Source: Tannerella serpentiformis (lineage in GTDB: Bacteria > Bacteroidota > Bacteroidia > Bacteroidales > Tannerellaceae). From it: a stretch of DNA of 64,000 nt. Both the position numbers and the translations under genes were made by a program. Below are positions 1 through 8,391 of this stretch, one piece after another. The DNA is taken from contig NZ_CP028365.1 of assembly GCF_003033925.1 (NCBI RefSeq), positions 186,001 to 250,000 on the forward strand, written 5' to 3'. The number at the start of each line of letters is the position of its first letter. Position 1 is the first letter of the stretch. The notes beneath the pieces were generated by a model. The model was not told where the DNA came from, searched no databases, and worked only from the letters and a program-made list of their open reading frames with translations.

Positions 1-38
1 CGCTAACGACGGACAACTAACGGTCCGTCATTCCGTCA

Positions 39-1418
39 TCAGCCCTTCCGCAGCTCCTCCAGTGCGTCCGCATGGCGCAGGATCTTCTTGCCTAAGAGAC
101 GCGCACCATCGGCAGTGATCAAGTAGTCCTCTTCGTTGCGGATACCGCCGAAGTCTTTGTAGGTGATCACCTTGTCGTAGTTGATGAAGTCTGCGAACCG
201 CTTCTCTGCGTGCCACGAGTCGATGAGCTGCGGGATGAAGTAGATACCCGGCTCAATGGTCAGCACAAATCCTGGCTCCAGCTCACGGGCCAACCGCAGC
301 GACTTGCGTCCGAACTGTTTGCTCTTCGGTTGGTCGCCATAGCCGACGTAAGCCTCGCCTAAGTTCTCCATGTCATGCACGTCGAGGCCCATCATGTGGC
401 CCAGTCCGTGGGGGAAAAAGAGCGCATGCGCACCGGCCTTGACAGCCTCCTTGGCGTCACCCTTCATCAGCCCTGCGCTTTTCATGCCCTCGACGATCAC
501 CTCGGCCGACAGGTCGTAGACTTCCTCGAATCGGATGCCGGGACGAAGCGCCTTGACAGCTGTCTCGTGGCTGGCCAACTGGATCTCGAACATTTCCTTC
601 TGGCGTGCGGTGAACTTCGGATCGGCAGGCACTGTGCTCGACATATCGCCCGCGTAGCCCATCTCTGTCTCTGCGCCCGCATCGAGCAGGAAGAGTTGCC
701 CGCTACGGATCACGTTGCTGTGGTCGTGGTTGTGGAGCGTCTCGCCGTGCACTGTGGCAATGGTCGGGAACGAGAGCATGAAGTTGTGCGCAGCCGCCAC
801 TTCCTGCACAGCAGCCGCCACTTCGCACTCCCGCATTCCCGGACGTACCATCTGTAACGAACGTAGATGCATGTCGGCCGTCACATTGCACGCCCTTTCG
901 ATCTCTACAATCTCCTCGTCCGACTTGTAGTTCCTCATATTCACCACTGCCTTGATGAACTCCACCGACGGCTGCTCTGCACCCGGCATAATACCCAGCA
1001 GAGAGAGCAGTTTGATGCGATGTTCGGGGCGGTAAGTCGGCAGGTAACGCACGGGCTGTCCCTTGCGGGCGGCTGCCTCGAGGTAGGGTTTCAGCTCGGC
1101 CGACGGACGGACGTCTTTAATGCCGGCAGCTTCGCTCTTTTCGTGGAGTGTCGGCTGCACACCCATCCAGACGATGGCGTCGATCGTCAGTTCGTCGCCG
1201 AAGATGATCTCGCGGTTCTCATCGATGTCAATGACGGCCATTAGCCCCGCATAGGGCAAGCCAAAATAGTAGAGGAACGTAGAGTCCTGACGGTAGGGAT
1301 AGAGGTTGTCCTCAAAGTTGCAACCCGCTTCGTCGTTACCCATGAATAACAACAGGCCCGTGCCAACAGCCTTCTTCAGGGCCTCACGCCGCTGAATGTA
1401 AGTTTCTTTCTTGAACAT
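39..1418 (-). CDS. pepP: Xaa-Pro aminopeptidase (M24B family)
   Basis: Cytosolic metallopeptidase that removes an N-terminal residue preceding proline. The 459-aa product has the two-part layout of aminopeptidase P: an N-terminal creatinase-like domain (about residues 1-165) and a C-terminal pita-bread domain. Visible metal ligands are the two Asp of LLDAGAETEMGYAGD, the His in HGLGHMMGLDVHD, the Glu in IEPGIYF and the Glu in RNEEDYL, so the dinuclear site is complete. Length is normal for the family. The start fits the -7 motif about 32 bp upstream. It appears monocistronic; the next gene on this strand has its own terminator. Confident family call; the exact peptide preference cannot be seen. 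Confidence 0.95.
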   Translation of the reverse strand: MFKKETYIQRREALKKAVGTGLLLFMGNDEAGCNFEDNLYPYRQDSTFLYYFGLPYAGLMAVIDIDENREIIFGDELTIDAIVWMGVQPTLHEKSEAAGIKDVRPSAELKPYLEAAARKGQPVRYLPTYRPEHRIKLLSLLGIMPGAEQPSVEFIKAVVNMRNYKSDEEIVEIERACNVTADMHLRSLQMVRPGMRECEVAAAVQEVAAAHNFMLSFPTIATVHGETLHNHDHSNVIRSGQLFLLDAGAETEMGYAGDMSSTVPADPKFTARQKEMFEIQLASHETAVKALRPGIRFEEVYDLSAEVIVEGMKSAGLMKGDAKEAVKAGAHALFFPHGLGHMMGLDVHDMENLGEAYVGYGDQPKSKQFGRKSLRLARELEPGFVLTIEPGIYFIPQLIDSWHAEKRFADFINYDKVITYKDFGGIRNEEDYLITADGARLLGKKILRHADALEELRKG

Positions 1419-1449
1419 AGTAATTATCGTGTTTTGAAATCAGATGGAG

Positions 1450-1457
1450 CAAAAGTA
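1450..1457 (-). promoter_or_regulatory. Bacteroidetes -7 promoter motif for pepP
   Basis: Read on the minus strand the bases are TACTTTTG, matching the Bacteroidetes -7 consensus TAnnTTTG, about 32 bp before the pepP start. A -33 element was not clearly seen. Confidence 0.55.
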
Positions 1458-1462
1458 AAAGG

Positions 1463-1507
1463 AAAGCGGCAAGGCCGTATCACATTGTACACTTGCCTTG
1501 CCGCTTT
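1463..1507 (-). terminator. Intrinsic terminator after the TlpA-like gene
   Basis: A 13-bp inverted repeat (AAAGCGGCAAGGC / GCCTTGCCGCTTT) with a loop of about 19 nt. On the minus strand it is followed by a T-rich run, and it lies just downstream of the thioredoxin-like gene stop at 1539. Confidence 0.75.
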
Positions 1508-1538
1508 ATCATACCTATACACAAAGTTTCGGGGAGGA

Positions 1539-2654
1539 TTACTTCTCGGCCAACAGTTCGTCCAGCTTCTTATTCAGCTCCTCGCCAAAGAGGTTGTGAC
1601 CGACAATCGTACCGTCCTTATCCACCAAGAAGGTGTTCGGGATTGATCGTACACCGTAGAGAGCTCCGCCAGCCGACTGCCATCCTCTCAGGTCGGACAG
1701 GTGGATCCAGTTCATCTGCTTGTCCTTCACGGCTGCTTCCCAGGCGCCCTTCTCCGAGTCAAGCGAGATTCCGACGATCTCGAATCCCTTCTTGTGGTAG
1801 GTCTCATACGTTTTCTTCAAGTTCGGCACCTCCTGCATGCACGGCCCACACCACGACGCCCAGAAATCTACCAGCGTCACGTTGCCCTTGCCTACATAGT
1901 CCGACAGTTTGTGGGTGTCACCCTTCAGGTCGACCATCTCAAAGTCTGAGAACTTCTGTCCGACGGCCACCTTCTTCATAGCCTGCAAATGTTCGGCTAT
2001 CTCCTTGATGCCAGGAAACTTCATGAAGGCCGAATCCGCCTTGGCCAGTGCTGCCTCCTGCGTCTTTTCATCCAGCCCAAACTGGAAATCGGTGAGGAGC
2101 TTAGCCGTAGTGAGCTTGTTCGGATTCGCCTCGATGTAAGCCTTCACCTTGGCCATCATCTCATCCTCCAGCTGCTTAGCCTTTGCCTTCACAGCCTCTA
2201 ATTCGCCCTCCTTGATGTTGCTGACAAGGTTCATATAGTTCTTCTGCGCATCAACCAACACCGAACGAATGTCTTTGAACGCGTTATTCTCCGGCGTACC
2301 CGTCACATACGAAAACGAGTCAAGTACAGCCTGCATCTCTCCCTTCTGCAACACAAACACGGCAGAGAACGGCGCCTCACCCACACGACTCATCATCTCG
2401 TCTCCCTCGTCCTTCAAGTAGAGAGCATAGAGACCGTCAGCGGTAGGTTCGCCCTGCAACTTGAACGTATTCTTCTCGATCAATGCACTGTCTGTCGCCG
2501 CGCCATCTGATCCGTACGGAATCAGATACACGTACTTACCTTCGAGGTCCGTACGACCCTCGGCAATTTTACCATCAATCACGTAGCCGGACTTCTTCCC
2601 GCCACAACTCACACATACTGCAGCCACTGCTGCAAACCATAAAAGCCTTTTCAT
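1539..2654 (-). CDS. TlpA/ResA-like thioredoxin lipoprotein with DUF4369 N-terminus
   Basis: Predicted envelope thiol-disulfide oxidoreductase of the Bacteroidetes DUF4369 + AhpC/TSA type, probably reducing periplasmic substrates. The start at 2654 gives MKRLLWFAAVAAVCVSCGG, a lipoprotein signal with the Cys of VSC as the likely lipidated residue; an upstream in-frame Met would bury this signal and was rejected. Residues about 25-120 form the DUF4369 region, then a helical linker, and the thioredoxin fold starts near residue 235 with the active motif WCGPC inside DFWASWCGPC. The cis-Pro segment GVRSIPNTFLVD is present. 371 aa, typical for the family. Monocistronic, between its own promoter motif and a terminator. 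Confidence 0.9.
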   Translation of the reverse strand: MKRLLWFAAVAAVCVSCGGKKSGYVIDGKIAEGRTDLEGKYVYLIPYGSDGAATDSALIEKNTFKLQGEPTADGLYALYLKDEGDEMMSRVGEAPFSAVFVLQKGEMQAVLDSFSYVTGTPENNAFKDIRSVLVDAQKNYMNLVSNIKEGELEAVKAKAKQLEDEMMAKVKAYIEANPNKLTTAKLLTDFQFGLDEKTQEAALAKADSAFMKFPGIKEIAEHLQAMKKVAVGQKFSDFEMVDLKGDTHKLSDYVGKGNVTLVDFWASWCGPCMQEVPNLKKTYETYHKKGFEIVGISLDSEKGAWEAAVKDKQMNWIHLSDLRGWQSAGGALYGVRSIPNTFLVDKDGTIVGHNLFGEELNKKLDELLAEK

Positions 2655-3052
2655 AATCTGATCTGTTTGTTCTAATACATGATACAATATAACAATACAA
2701 CAATAGGGGATCTCTCTTCGCGCAAAAGTCTCAATAAACCTCTGACGAAGTGGCGGCAAAAGTAAAAATCCGTCTGAATCTGATTCGGAATAAGATCCCT
2801 ATAGCAAAAGACACCTCCACGCAGAACAGACAGCCCGTCAATTACTCTCGAAACAGGCTGAGCCATGCACTTCCTCCTGCCATTATTTAGGCTAAAGCCA
2901 TCCACAAGGAGAAAAAAGCACCTTGTTCTGAATAGAACTAATAAGCCATAGAAATCCTATCCAATAGTTTAGGACACAACGCATAAGCGCGCAAAAGAAG
3001 AATTCAATGATCCATGACGACTCAAAAAAGATCGACTTTTTTCATGGCATTT
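2655..3052. other. Intergenic region, promoter motif for the TlpA-like gene
   Basis: No convincing gene in about 400 bp. Minus-strand TACTTTTG at 2757-2764 is a -7 promoter motif for the thioredoxin lipoprotein and implies a 5' leader of about 100 nt. Nothing else recognised. Confidence 0.5.
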
Positions 3053-3083
3053 TTTGGAGGTTTCGAAAACGCCCTTATCTTTG
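3053..3083 (+). promoter_or_regulatory. Promoter of tRNA-Val
   Basis: TTTG at 3053-3056 (-33 type) and TATCTTTG at 3076-3083 (-7 type, TAnnTTTG) are separated by 19 bp, which matches Bacteroidetes promoters. The tRNA starts about 44 bp downstream. Confidence 0.7.
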
Positions 3084-3126
3084 CACCGTCTTCAAGAGAG
3101 AGCGACAGCAAAATCAAATAAAAAAA

Positions 3127-3201
3127 GGGCGCTTAGCTCAGTTGGTTCAGAGCGTCTGCCTTACAAGCAGAGGGTCGGGGGTTCGAATCCCTCAGCGCCC
3201 A
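3127..3201 (+). tRNA. tRNA-Val (anticodon UAC)
   Basis: A full cloverleaf can be folded: acceptor stem GGGCGCT/AGCGCCC, D-arm with AGCTCAGTTGGTTCAGAGC, anticodon stem TCTGC/GCAGA with loop CTTACAA, so the anticodon is TAC (UAC, valine), and T-arm with GGTTCGAATCC. The discriminator A is at 3201 and CC follows, so part of CCA is encoded. Confidence 0.96.
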
Positions 3202-3208
3202 CCTATTA

Positions 3209-3245
3209 AAATAGGAGAAAGCAAAATCGCTTTCTCCTATTTTTG
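3209..3245 (+). terminator. Intrinsic terminator after tRNA-Val
   Basis: Inverted repeat AATAGGAGAAAGC / GCTTTCTCCTATT with a short loop, followed by a T-run, directly after the tRNA. Confidence 0.8.
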
Positions 3246-3461
3246 TTTATTCGCTAAGCAACGAAACAGCTTCTCAATCTCATCCGCAAGTTGTCCCTGC
3301 TTCTTCTCAAGCAGAAGAAAGATAAGCTCTCGGTCAAAGGAAGACGACGGAGTGCTATCAATAATATGCCCTACCTCATGCAGCTACTTGGTTTTTGATA
3401 CGGTTACTCTGGCAGCCCTAATCATGTATGCCCTAGGCTTTCCGAAAAAGATCTACTTTTG
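3246..3461. other. Intergenic region before ftsY, with ftsY promoter motif
   Basis: TACTTTTG at 3454-3461 matches the -7 consensus and lies about 40 bp before ftsY. On the minus strand about 50 codons (approx. 3390-3210) read as a plausible peptide (HEVGHIIDSTPSSSFDREL...), but there is no start and a stop sits immediately upstream. It may be a gene remnant; not recognised. Confidence 0.4.
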
Positions 3462-3501
3462 TGGCCCAATCTTACTTACCTACTTATCACGCGATTAAGA
3501 G

Positions 3502-4467
3502 ATGGGATTTTTTGATTTCTTCAGCAAAGAGAAAAAGGAGACATTAGACAAAGGTCTATCGAAGACGAAAGAGAACGTCTTCTCTAAGATCACCAAAGCC
3601 ATTGTGGGAAAAAGCAAGGTCGATGACGCCGTGCTGGATGAACTGGAGGAGGTCTTGATCTCTTCTGACGTGGGCGTGGATACGACCCTGAAGATTATTG
3701 AACGGATTGAGAAACGCGCCGCGAAAGACAAATATGTCTCGACCGCAGAACTGACTAAGATCTTACGTGAAGAAATCGCCACCCTACTTACGGAAAATAA
3801 GACCGAGGACGCGGATGACTTCCGTACACCAGAGGGAAAAAGACCTTACGTGATCATGGTGGTTGGTGTCAATGGAGTAGGTAAAACGACGACTATCGGT
3901 AAGTTGGCCTATCAATTCAAGAAGCATGGCTATTCTGTATTGTTAGGAGCAGCCGATACGTTTCGCGCGGCGGCTGTAGAGCAGATCGTTATTTGGGGCG
4001 AACGTGTGGGTGTGCCGGTAGTCAAGCAAAAGATGGGTTCCGATCCAGCTTCAGTGGCATTCGATACGCTCAATTCGGCACAAGCGACTGGAGCGGATGT
4101 GGTGATCATTGATACAGCAGGACGTCTGCATAACAAAATCAACCTGATGAATGAGCTGACGAAAATCAAGAACGTAATGAAGAAGGTCGTTCCGGACGCT
4201 CCGCACGAGGTGCTGCTCGTGCTCGACGGATCGACGGGACAGAACGCTTTTGAGCAAGCTAAGCAGTTTACCGCCGCAACGGAAGTCAATGCACTGGCCA
4301 TTACGAAGCTCGACGGGACAGCCAAAGGCGGTGTAGTCATCAGTATTTCCGACCATTTCCGGATCCCAGTCAAGTACATTGGCTTGGGCGAAGGCATGGA
4401 GGACTTGCAGGTATTCAATAGAAAAGCATTCGTGGATTCGCTGTTCGGGGACGATGAGAAAAGATAA
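3502..4467 (+). CDS. ftsY: Signal recognition particle receptor FtsY
   Basis: SRP receptor GTPase that docks ribosome-SRP complexes at the inner membrane for co-translational insertion. The 321-aa product has a short N-terminus without the acidic A domain of enterobacteria, then an N domain (about 20-95) and the GTPase G domain. Visible motifs: GVNGVGKTTTIGKLA (P-loop), DTFRAAAVEQ, DTAGRLHN and TKLDGTAKGG (TKxD specificity motif). The product ends FGDDEKR. The gene overlaps rimO by 14 bp, so the two are co-transcribed and probably translationally coupled. Confidence 0.97.
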   Translation: MGFFDFFSKEKKETLDKGLSKTKENVFSKITKAIVGKSKVDDAVLDELEEVLISSDVGVDTTLKIIERIEKRAAKDKYVSTAELTKILREEIATLLTENKTEDADDFRTPEGKRPYVIMVVGVNGVGKTTTIGKLAYQFKKHGYSVLLGAADTFRAAAVEQIVIWGERVGVPVVKQKMGSDPASVAFDTLNSAQATGADVVIIDTAGRLHNKINLMNELTKIKNVMKKVVPDAPHEVLLVLDGSTGQNAFEQAKQFTAATEVNALAITKLDGTAKGGVVISISDHFRIPVKYIGLGEGMEDLQVFNRKAFVDSLFGDDEKR

Positions 4468-5749
4468 GGTCGACATCATCACGCTCGGTTGCTCGAAAAA
4501 TCTGGTCGATTCGGAGCGGTTGATGCGCCAACTTCAACTGAACGGATATACCGTCACCCACGACGCGAAGAAGATCAACGGCGAGATTGTCGTTGTCAAC
4601 ACGTGCGCATTCATTGGCGATGCACAAGAAGAATCTATCAACTTGATCCTCGAATTGGGCGAGGAGAAGAAACGCGGAAGCATCGGGAAGCTGTACGTGA
4701 TGGGGTGCCTCTCGGAGCGTTTCTTAGAGGAACTCCAGCAGGAGCTTCCGTTTGTAGATCGTTTCTACGGGAAATTCAACTGGAAAGAATTGCTGAACGA
4801 TTTAGGTAAGGCCTACCTGAGCGAATTTTCGGAAGATCGCGTTGTAACGACTCCCGGACATTACGCGTACCTAAAAATCGCTGAGGGGTGCGACCGTAAA
4901 TGTTCCTACTGCTCGATACCGATCATTACGGGGCGTTACCGCTCGCGTCCGATGGAGGAGATTGTGAAGGAGGCCCGACTGTTGACCGAAAAAGGGATCA
5001 GCGAGTTTCAACTCATCGCGCAAGACCTGACCTACTACGGACAAGATCTTTACCACAAAGCCGTACTGCCCGAGTTAGTCGAGCGACTGTCGGACGTGCC
5101 GGGCGTGGAGTGGCTGAGGTTGCATTACGGCTATCCGTCGCATTTCCCACACGAATTGCTGCGCGTGATGCGCGAGCGCGAGAACGTCTGCAAATACCTC
5201 GACATCGCCCTCCAACACATCAGTAACCCTGTGCTGAAGCGCATGCGACGGCATATTACGAAAGAAGAGACTTACGAACTCATCGCCCGGATTCGGGAAG
5301 AAGTGCCCGGCATTCACCTGCGTACCACGCTGATGGTGGGCTATCCCGGAGAGACGGACGACGACTTCGAACAACTGATGCAGTTCGCACGAGACATGCG
5401 TTTCGAGCGAATGGGCGCCTTCGCCTACAGTCACGAGGTGGGGACGCATTCCTATAAAAATGAACAAGACAATGTGCCGGACGAAGTGAAGCAGCAGCGG
5501 CTGAACGCGCTGATGGATCTTCAGGAGGCCATTTCGGCCGAGGTGCAAGAGGAAAAGGTGGGCAAAACACTGCGCGTGATGCTGGACCGCGAGGAGGATT
5601 ACTACATCGGGCGGACTGAGTTCGACTCGCCGGAAGTAGACCCCGAGGTGCTCGTGCACAAGGACGCCGACATGGAGCTCGGTAAAATTTACTCCGTACA
5701 GATTGAAGCCGCTGAACCGTTCGAACTATATGGCCGGAAGGTTGTTTAA
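4454..5749 (+). CDS. rimO: Ribosomal protein S12 methylthiotransferase RimO
   Basis: Radical-SAM enzyme that adds a methylthio group to an aspartate of ribosomal protein S12. The start at 4454 (MRKDKVDIITLGCSKN) overlaps the end of ftsY; the in-frame upstream extension lies inside ftsY and was discarded. Domain order: UPF0004 domain with Cys in LGCSKN, NTCAF and MGCLSER for the auxiliary [4Fe-4S] cluster; radical-SAM core with CDRKCSYC (CxxxCxxC); C-terminal TRAM domain from about residue 360. 431 aa, normal length. The ftsY-rimO order links protein export with ribosome modification in one transcript. Confidence 0.97.
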   Translation: MRKDKVDIITLGCSKNLVDSERLMRQLQLNGYTVTHDAKKINGEIVVVNTCAFIGDAQEESINLILELGEEKKRGSIGKLYVMGCLSERFLEELQQELPFVDRFYGKFNWKELLNDLGKAYLSEFSEDRVVTTPGHYAYLKIAEGCDRKCSYCSIPIITGRYRSRPMEEIVKEARLLTEKGISEFQLIAQDLTYYGQDLYHKAVLPELVERLSDVPGVEWLRLHYGYPSHFPHELLRVMRERENVCKYLDIALQHISNPVLKRMRRHITKEETYELIARIREEVPGIHLRTTLMVGYPGETDDDFEQLMQFARDMRFERMGAFAYSHEVGTHSYKNEQDNVPDEVKQQRLNALMDLQEAISAEVQEEKVGKTLRVMLDREEDYYIGRTEFDSPEVDPEVLVHKDADMELGKIYSVQIEAAEPFELYGRKVV

Positions 5750-5813
5750 TCCATCGGCGAACTACTGAGATTTATATTCCGAATAATCAGAAACAAAGAG
5801 ATATATCCATCAT

Positions 5814-6101
5814 ATGAGAGATACAGAATTGATAGCCGAACTGGCCGCGCGCCTCGACCGGGAGATCCCCGAGGTGGAGAACATGCTGGACGCGTTCGGG
5901 CAAATCGTAGCCGACAGGCTTGCAGATAACGACATCGTTGCACTCGAGGGATGGGGGCAATTTGAACTCAAAAAGAAGGCGGAACGCTACTCGGCCGACG
6001 TCGAAAGTGGCAAACGCTACCTGCTACCCCCGAAATTGATCCCCGTTTTCAGACCTTCCTCCCGACTCAGAACGTACATCAAAAACTTAGATCAGGCATG
6101 A
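5814..6101 (+). CDS. HU family DNA-binding protein
   Basis: A 95-aa HU/IHF-fold protein. N-terminal helices (MRDTELIAELAARLDREIPEVENM) are followed by the conserved turn GWGQFELKKKAER and a beta-arm; the arm tip Pro of canonical HU is shifted (LLPPKLIPVFRPS). It is therefore a divergent member of the Bacteroidetes HU-like group rather than the housekeeping HU. Its stop overlaps the start of the next gene (ATGA at 6098-6101), so the two HU-like proteins are made together and might form a heterodimer (inference). Confidence 0.88.
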   Translation: MRDTELIAELAARLDREIPEVENMLDAFGQIVADRLADNDIVALEGWGQFELKKKAERYSADVESGKRYLLPPKLIPVFRPSSRLRTYIKNLDQA

Positions 6102-7711
6102 ACGAGAAAATCACCACAGACCGCATCATTGAATTGATGATGGCCCAAACGGGTCGCGACCGCACAGCGGTGCAGACCTTCGTCGGAGAGTTGACCGCGC
6201 TGGTGAACGACAGTCTTATCAAAGACGGATCGACACGAATCAAGGGCATCGGCAAGTTTCGGATCGTGCCCGTCAGAGAACGCGAAAGTGTGACGCCAGA
6301 GGGTGAGCGCATCGTTATTCCGGCCCACCACTGGCTGTCGTACCTGCCCGATAAATCGCTGAAAGACCGCATCAATAAACCCTTTGCCATCTTCGAAGCT
6401 GTCGAGGCGAGCGAAAGCGATGCACCGATTGAGACGCCCGAAGACCCTGAGCGTGAGTATGTGGACGACGAAGACACGCCCGCGGACGAGGCTCCCCTCT
6501 CCACCCCTTCTTTCATCTCCACGCCGGAAAATGAACCGACCGACAGCGAGTCGGAACCGACGGAGCCCACACCTGCACCGCCCGCCCCAACAGCGGAGAC
6601 TGACGACGACGAGGAGGACGAGGGGGACGACGACGTGGAGCCCGTCACCCTGATTGGAAGCACATGGAACAACGAAAAATCTCAAACGATGAACAGTGAG
6701 ATCAAAAAGGAAATCGCCGAGGGCTGGTCGGAGGGGCGCTCGGTGGGCAGTAAACCCATGACAGTGGGCGAAATGGCTGCAGCACACCTCAAAGCATCGC
6801 AAATCATTACGCCCGAAGTGACCGCCGAAAAGGTTGACACGAAGGTGCCGGAACCCGTCCAGAAGGATGAGCCGAAAGCGCCTCTGGCAACGGGCCGAAC
6901 CGATACACCGACATCAAACGCCGGACGCACAAACGAGCAGAGGCCACCGCGGAAAAAGCCCGTGACGGTGATCCCGCCTATCGCGCCGCCTCCGCCCGTG
7001 GAGCCTACTCCGCAGCCGAAAAAGAGCGAAAAGCGCTCCTCGTCAAACTTCCCGTTGTACGTCGTGCTCAGCATCCTGCTGCTGCTCCTCCTCGGCGGAC
7101 TCTTCTACCACTACTTCTACTACCTCCCCTCATCCGAAACGCGCGCCATGGGTCGCACGGACGGTGACAAGGTGGTGACGGGCGATACGTTCGTCATGCC
7201 TGGCGAAGAGGCTAAGGACAAAGACGCCCCCGAGGCCGGTCGTGGCGACAAGCCGCAGACCTCCATAGCCGACGAACAGAAGCTCGATCCGGCTACAGCC
7301 GCCGACAAGGCGCGTCGGGCTGCTGCCGAGAAAGAGGCTAAGGAGAAGGCTAAAGCCGAAGAAGAGGCTAAGGAGAAGGCTAAGGCCGAAGAAGAGGCCA
7401 AAGCCAAAGAGGACGCTAAGGCCAAAGAGAAGAAAGAGAAACCGGCCGCACCCAAACGCAAAGTGGTGGCCACCGTTCGGTTAGAGCCAGGGCAATTCCT
7501 GACCAAGCTGGCCGAGAAATACTACGGTAACAAGGTCTTCTGGGTCTACATCTACGAATTCAACAAATCGAAAATCGCCGACCCGAATCATATCCCCACC
7601 AACATGGAGATCAAGATTCCGGCCAAGGAGCTCTACGGCATCGACGCCAACAACAGCGCCTCCGTAGAAAAGGCCAAGGCCATTCAGGCTCGCCTAAACG
7701 CTCGGAAGTAA
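6098..7711 (+). CDS. HU domain - transmembrane - LysM fusion protein
   Basis: A 537-aa three-part protein. Residues 1-95 are an HU-like DNA-binding domain (TRIKGIGKFRIVPVRERES is the HU turn). An acidic, Pro-rich low-complexity linker follows (about 100-190), then more disordered sequence with Pro repeats. One transmembrane helix at about 318-342 is preceded by KKSEKRSSS, so the N-terminus should be cytoplasmic. Beyond it lies an Ala/Lys/Glu-rich helix (about 405-450) and a LysM domain (about 457-510, AEKYYGNKVFWVYIYEFNKS). LysM binds glycan, so the protein could tether nucleoid to peptidoglycan; this is inference. An intrinsic terminator follows. Confidence 0.85.
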   Translation: MNEKITTDRIIELMMAQTGRDRTAVQTFVGELTALVNDSLIKDGSTRIKGIGKFRIVPVRERESVTPEGERIVIPAHHWLSYLPDKSLKDRINKPFAIFEAVEASESDAPIETPEDPEREYVDDEDTPADEAPLSTPSFISTPENEPTDSESEPTEPTPAPPAPTAETDDDEEDEGDDDVEPVTLIGSTWNNEKSQTMNSEIKKEIAEGWSEGRSVGSKPMTVGEMAAAHLKASQIITPEVTAEKVDTKVPEPVQKDEPKAPLATGRTDTPTSNAGRTNEQRPPRKKPVTVIPPIAPPPPVEPTPQPKKSEKRSSSNFPLYVVLSILLLLLLGGLFYHYFYYLPSSETRAMGRTDGDKVVTGDTFVMPGEEAKDKDAPEAGRGDKPQTSIADEQKLDPATAADKARRAAAEKEAKEKAKAEEEAKEKAKAEEEAKAKEDAKAKEKKEKPAAPKRKVVATVRLEPGQFLTKLAEKYYGNKVFWVYIYEFNKSKIADPNHIPTNMEIKIPAKELYGIDANNSASVEKAKAIQARLNARK

Positions 7712-7740
7712 TCATCCCCCCAACGGATCAGGTTTTACGT

Positions 7741-7787
7741 GGAGAGAGGACGCGTCGCTCGGAGCGATATGCCCTCTCTCTTTTTTG
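7741..7787 (+). terminator. Intrinsic terminator of the HU operon
   Basis: GGAGAGAGG... and ...CCCTCTCTC form a stem with an inner hairpin (TCGCTCGGAGCGA), followed by six T residues, 30 bp after the stop. Confidence 0.75.
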
Positions 7788-7805
7788 CCATAAGCCATGG
7801 TGCGA

Positions 7806-8100
7806 TTCGGAAGATCTTCCGAGGTGTTTCCGAACGTGGTGAAATACCCTTCCGAGGTGGTCATAATCACGTTCCGAACGTCATTAAATATGGTTCAGGA
7901 CGTGATTAAATACCCCGCCGAACCGTATTAAATACCCCTCGGAACCATATTAAATACCCCTCAGGACGTCATTAAATACCCCTCGGAACGGTATTAAATA
8001 CCCTTCAGAACGTGGTTAAATAACGTCCGGAACGTGGTTGTGACCACCTCGGAATAGTATTAAACCACGTTCGGAACGTGATTAAATACTATTCGGAACC
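7806..8100. repeat. Intergenic 22-bp tandem repeat array, left segment
   Basis: About 13 imperfect units of 22 bp of the type CGGAACGTNATTAAATACCC, some read in reverse complement. No coding sense. The array stops exactly where element A begins, at a GAACC motif (8096-8100). Related units occur at 30147-30273 and 43705-43922, so the three segments look like one array split by the two mobile elements. Confidence 0.85.
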
Positions 8101-8232
8101 AACTATTCCCCTCAAAAGCAGAAGTCCCGATGTCGGAGTAAGTGGACTGATAATTAGGCAGAAAGGGGGCGATATGCTTCCGATTGCGTCGAGCGTAAAA
8201 GGCAGAAAAGTGCGATTTTAGGCAGAAGTTCA

Positions 8233-8347
8233 GTTACCAAAGCATTACCCCGCCCCGCGACAGGTAACGATGGTGCAAAAGCAGGTAACTGAGTCTTTCT
8301 CGCACACGGTTCTTTTGCATTGATATACAGGATTCTGCACAGGTAAC
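8233..8347. promoter_or_regulatory. Candidate integrase arm-type sites, element A
   Basis: Four copies of GGTAAC lie between the element end and int1: GTTACC at 8233-8238 (reverse), then GGTAAC at 8263-8268, 8283-8288 and 8342-8347. The same motifs recur in the matching leader of element B (about 43455-43575). Repeats in this position are typical of integrase arm sites; function is inferred. Confidence 0.45.
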
Positions 8348-8391
8348 GGACGCTTTGAACCGGGTAATTTTGCCCACAGTTTTCAAAGCGT

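Noticed and set aside
3210-3390. Minus-strand peptide HEVGHIIDSTPSSSFDREL...
   Set aside because: No start codon, upstream stop, and it overlaps the tRNA terminator; noted only as a possible remnant.
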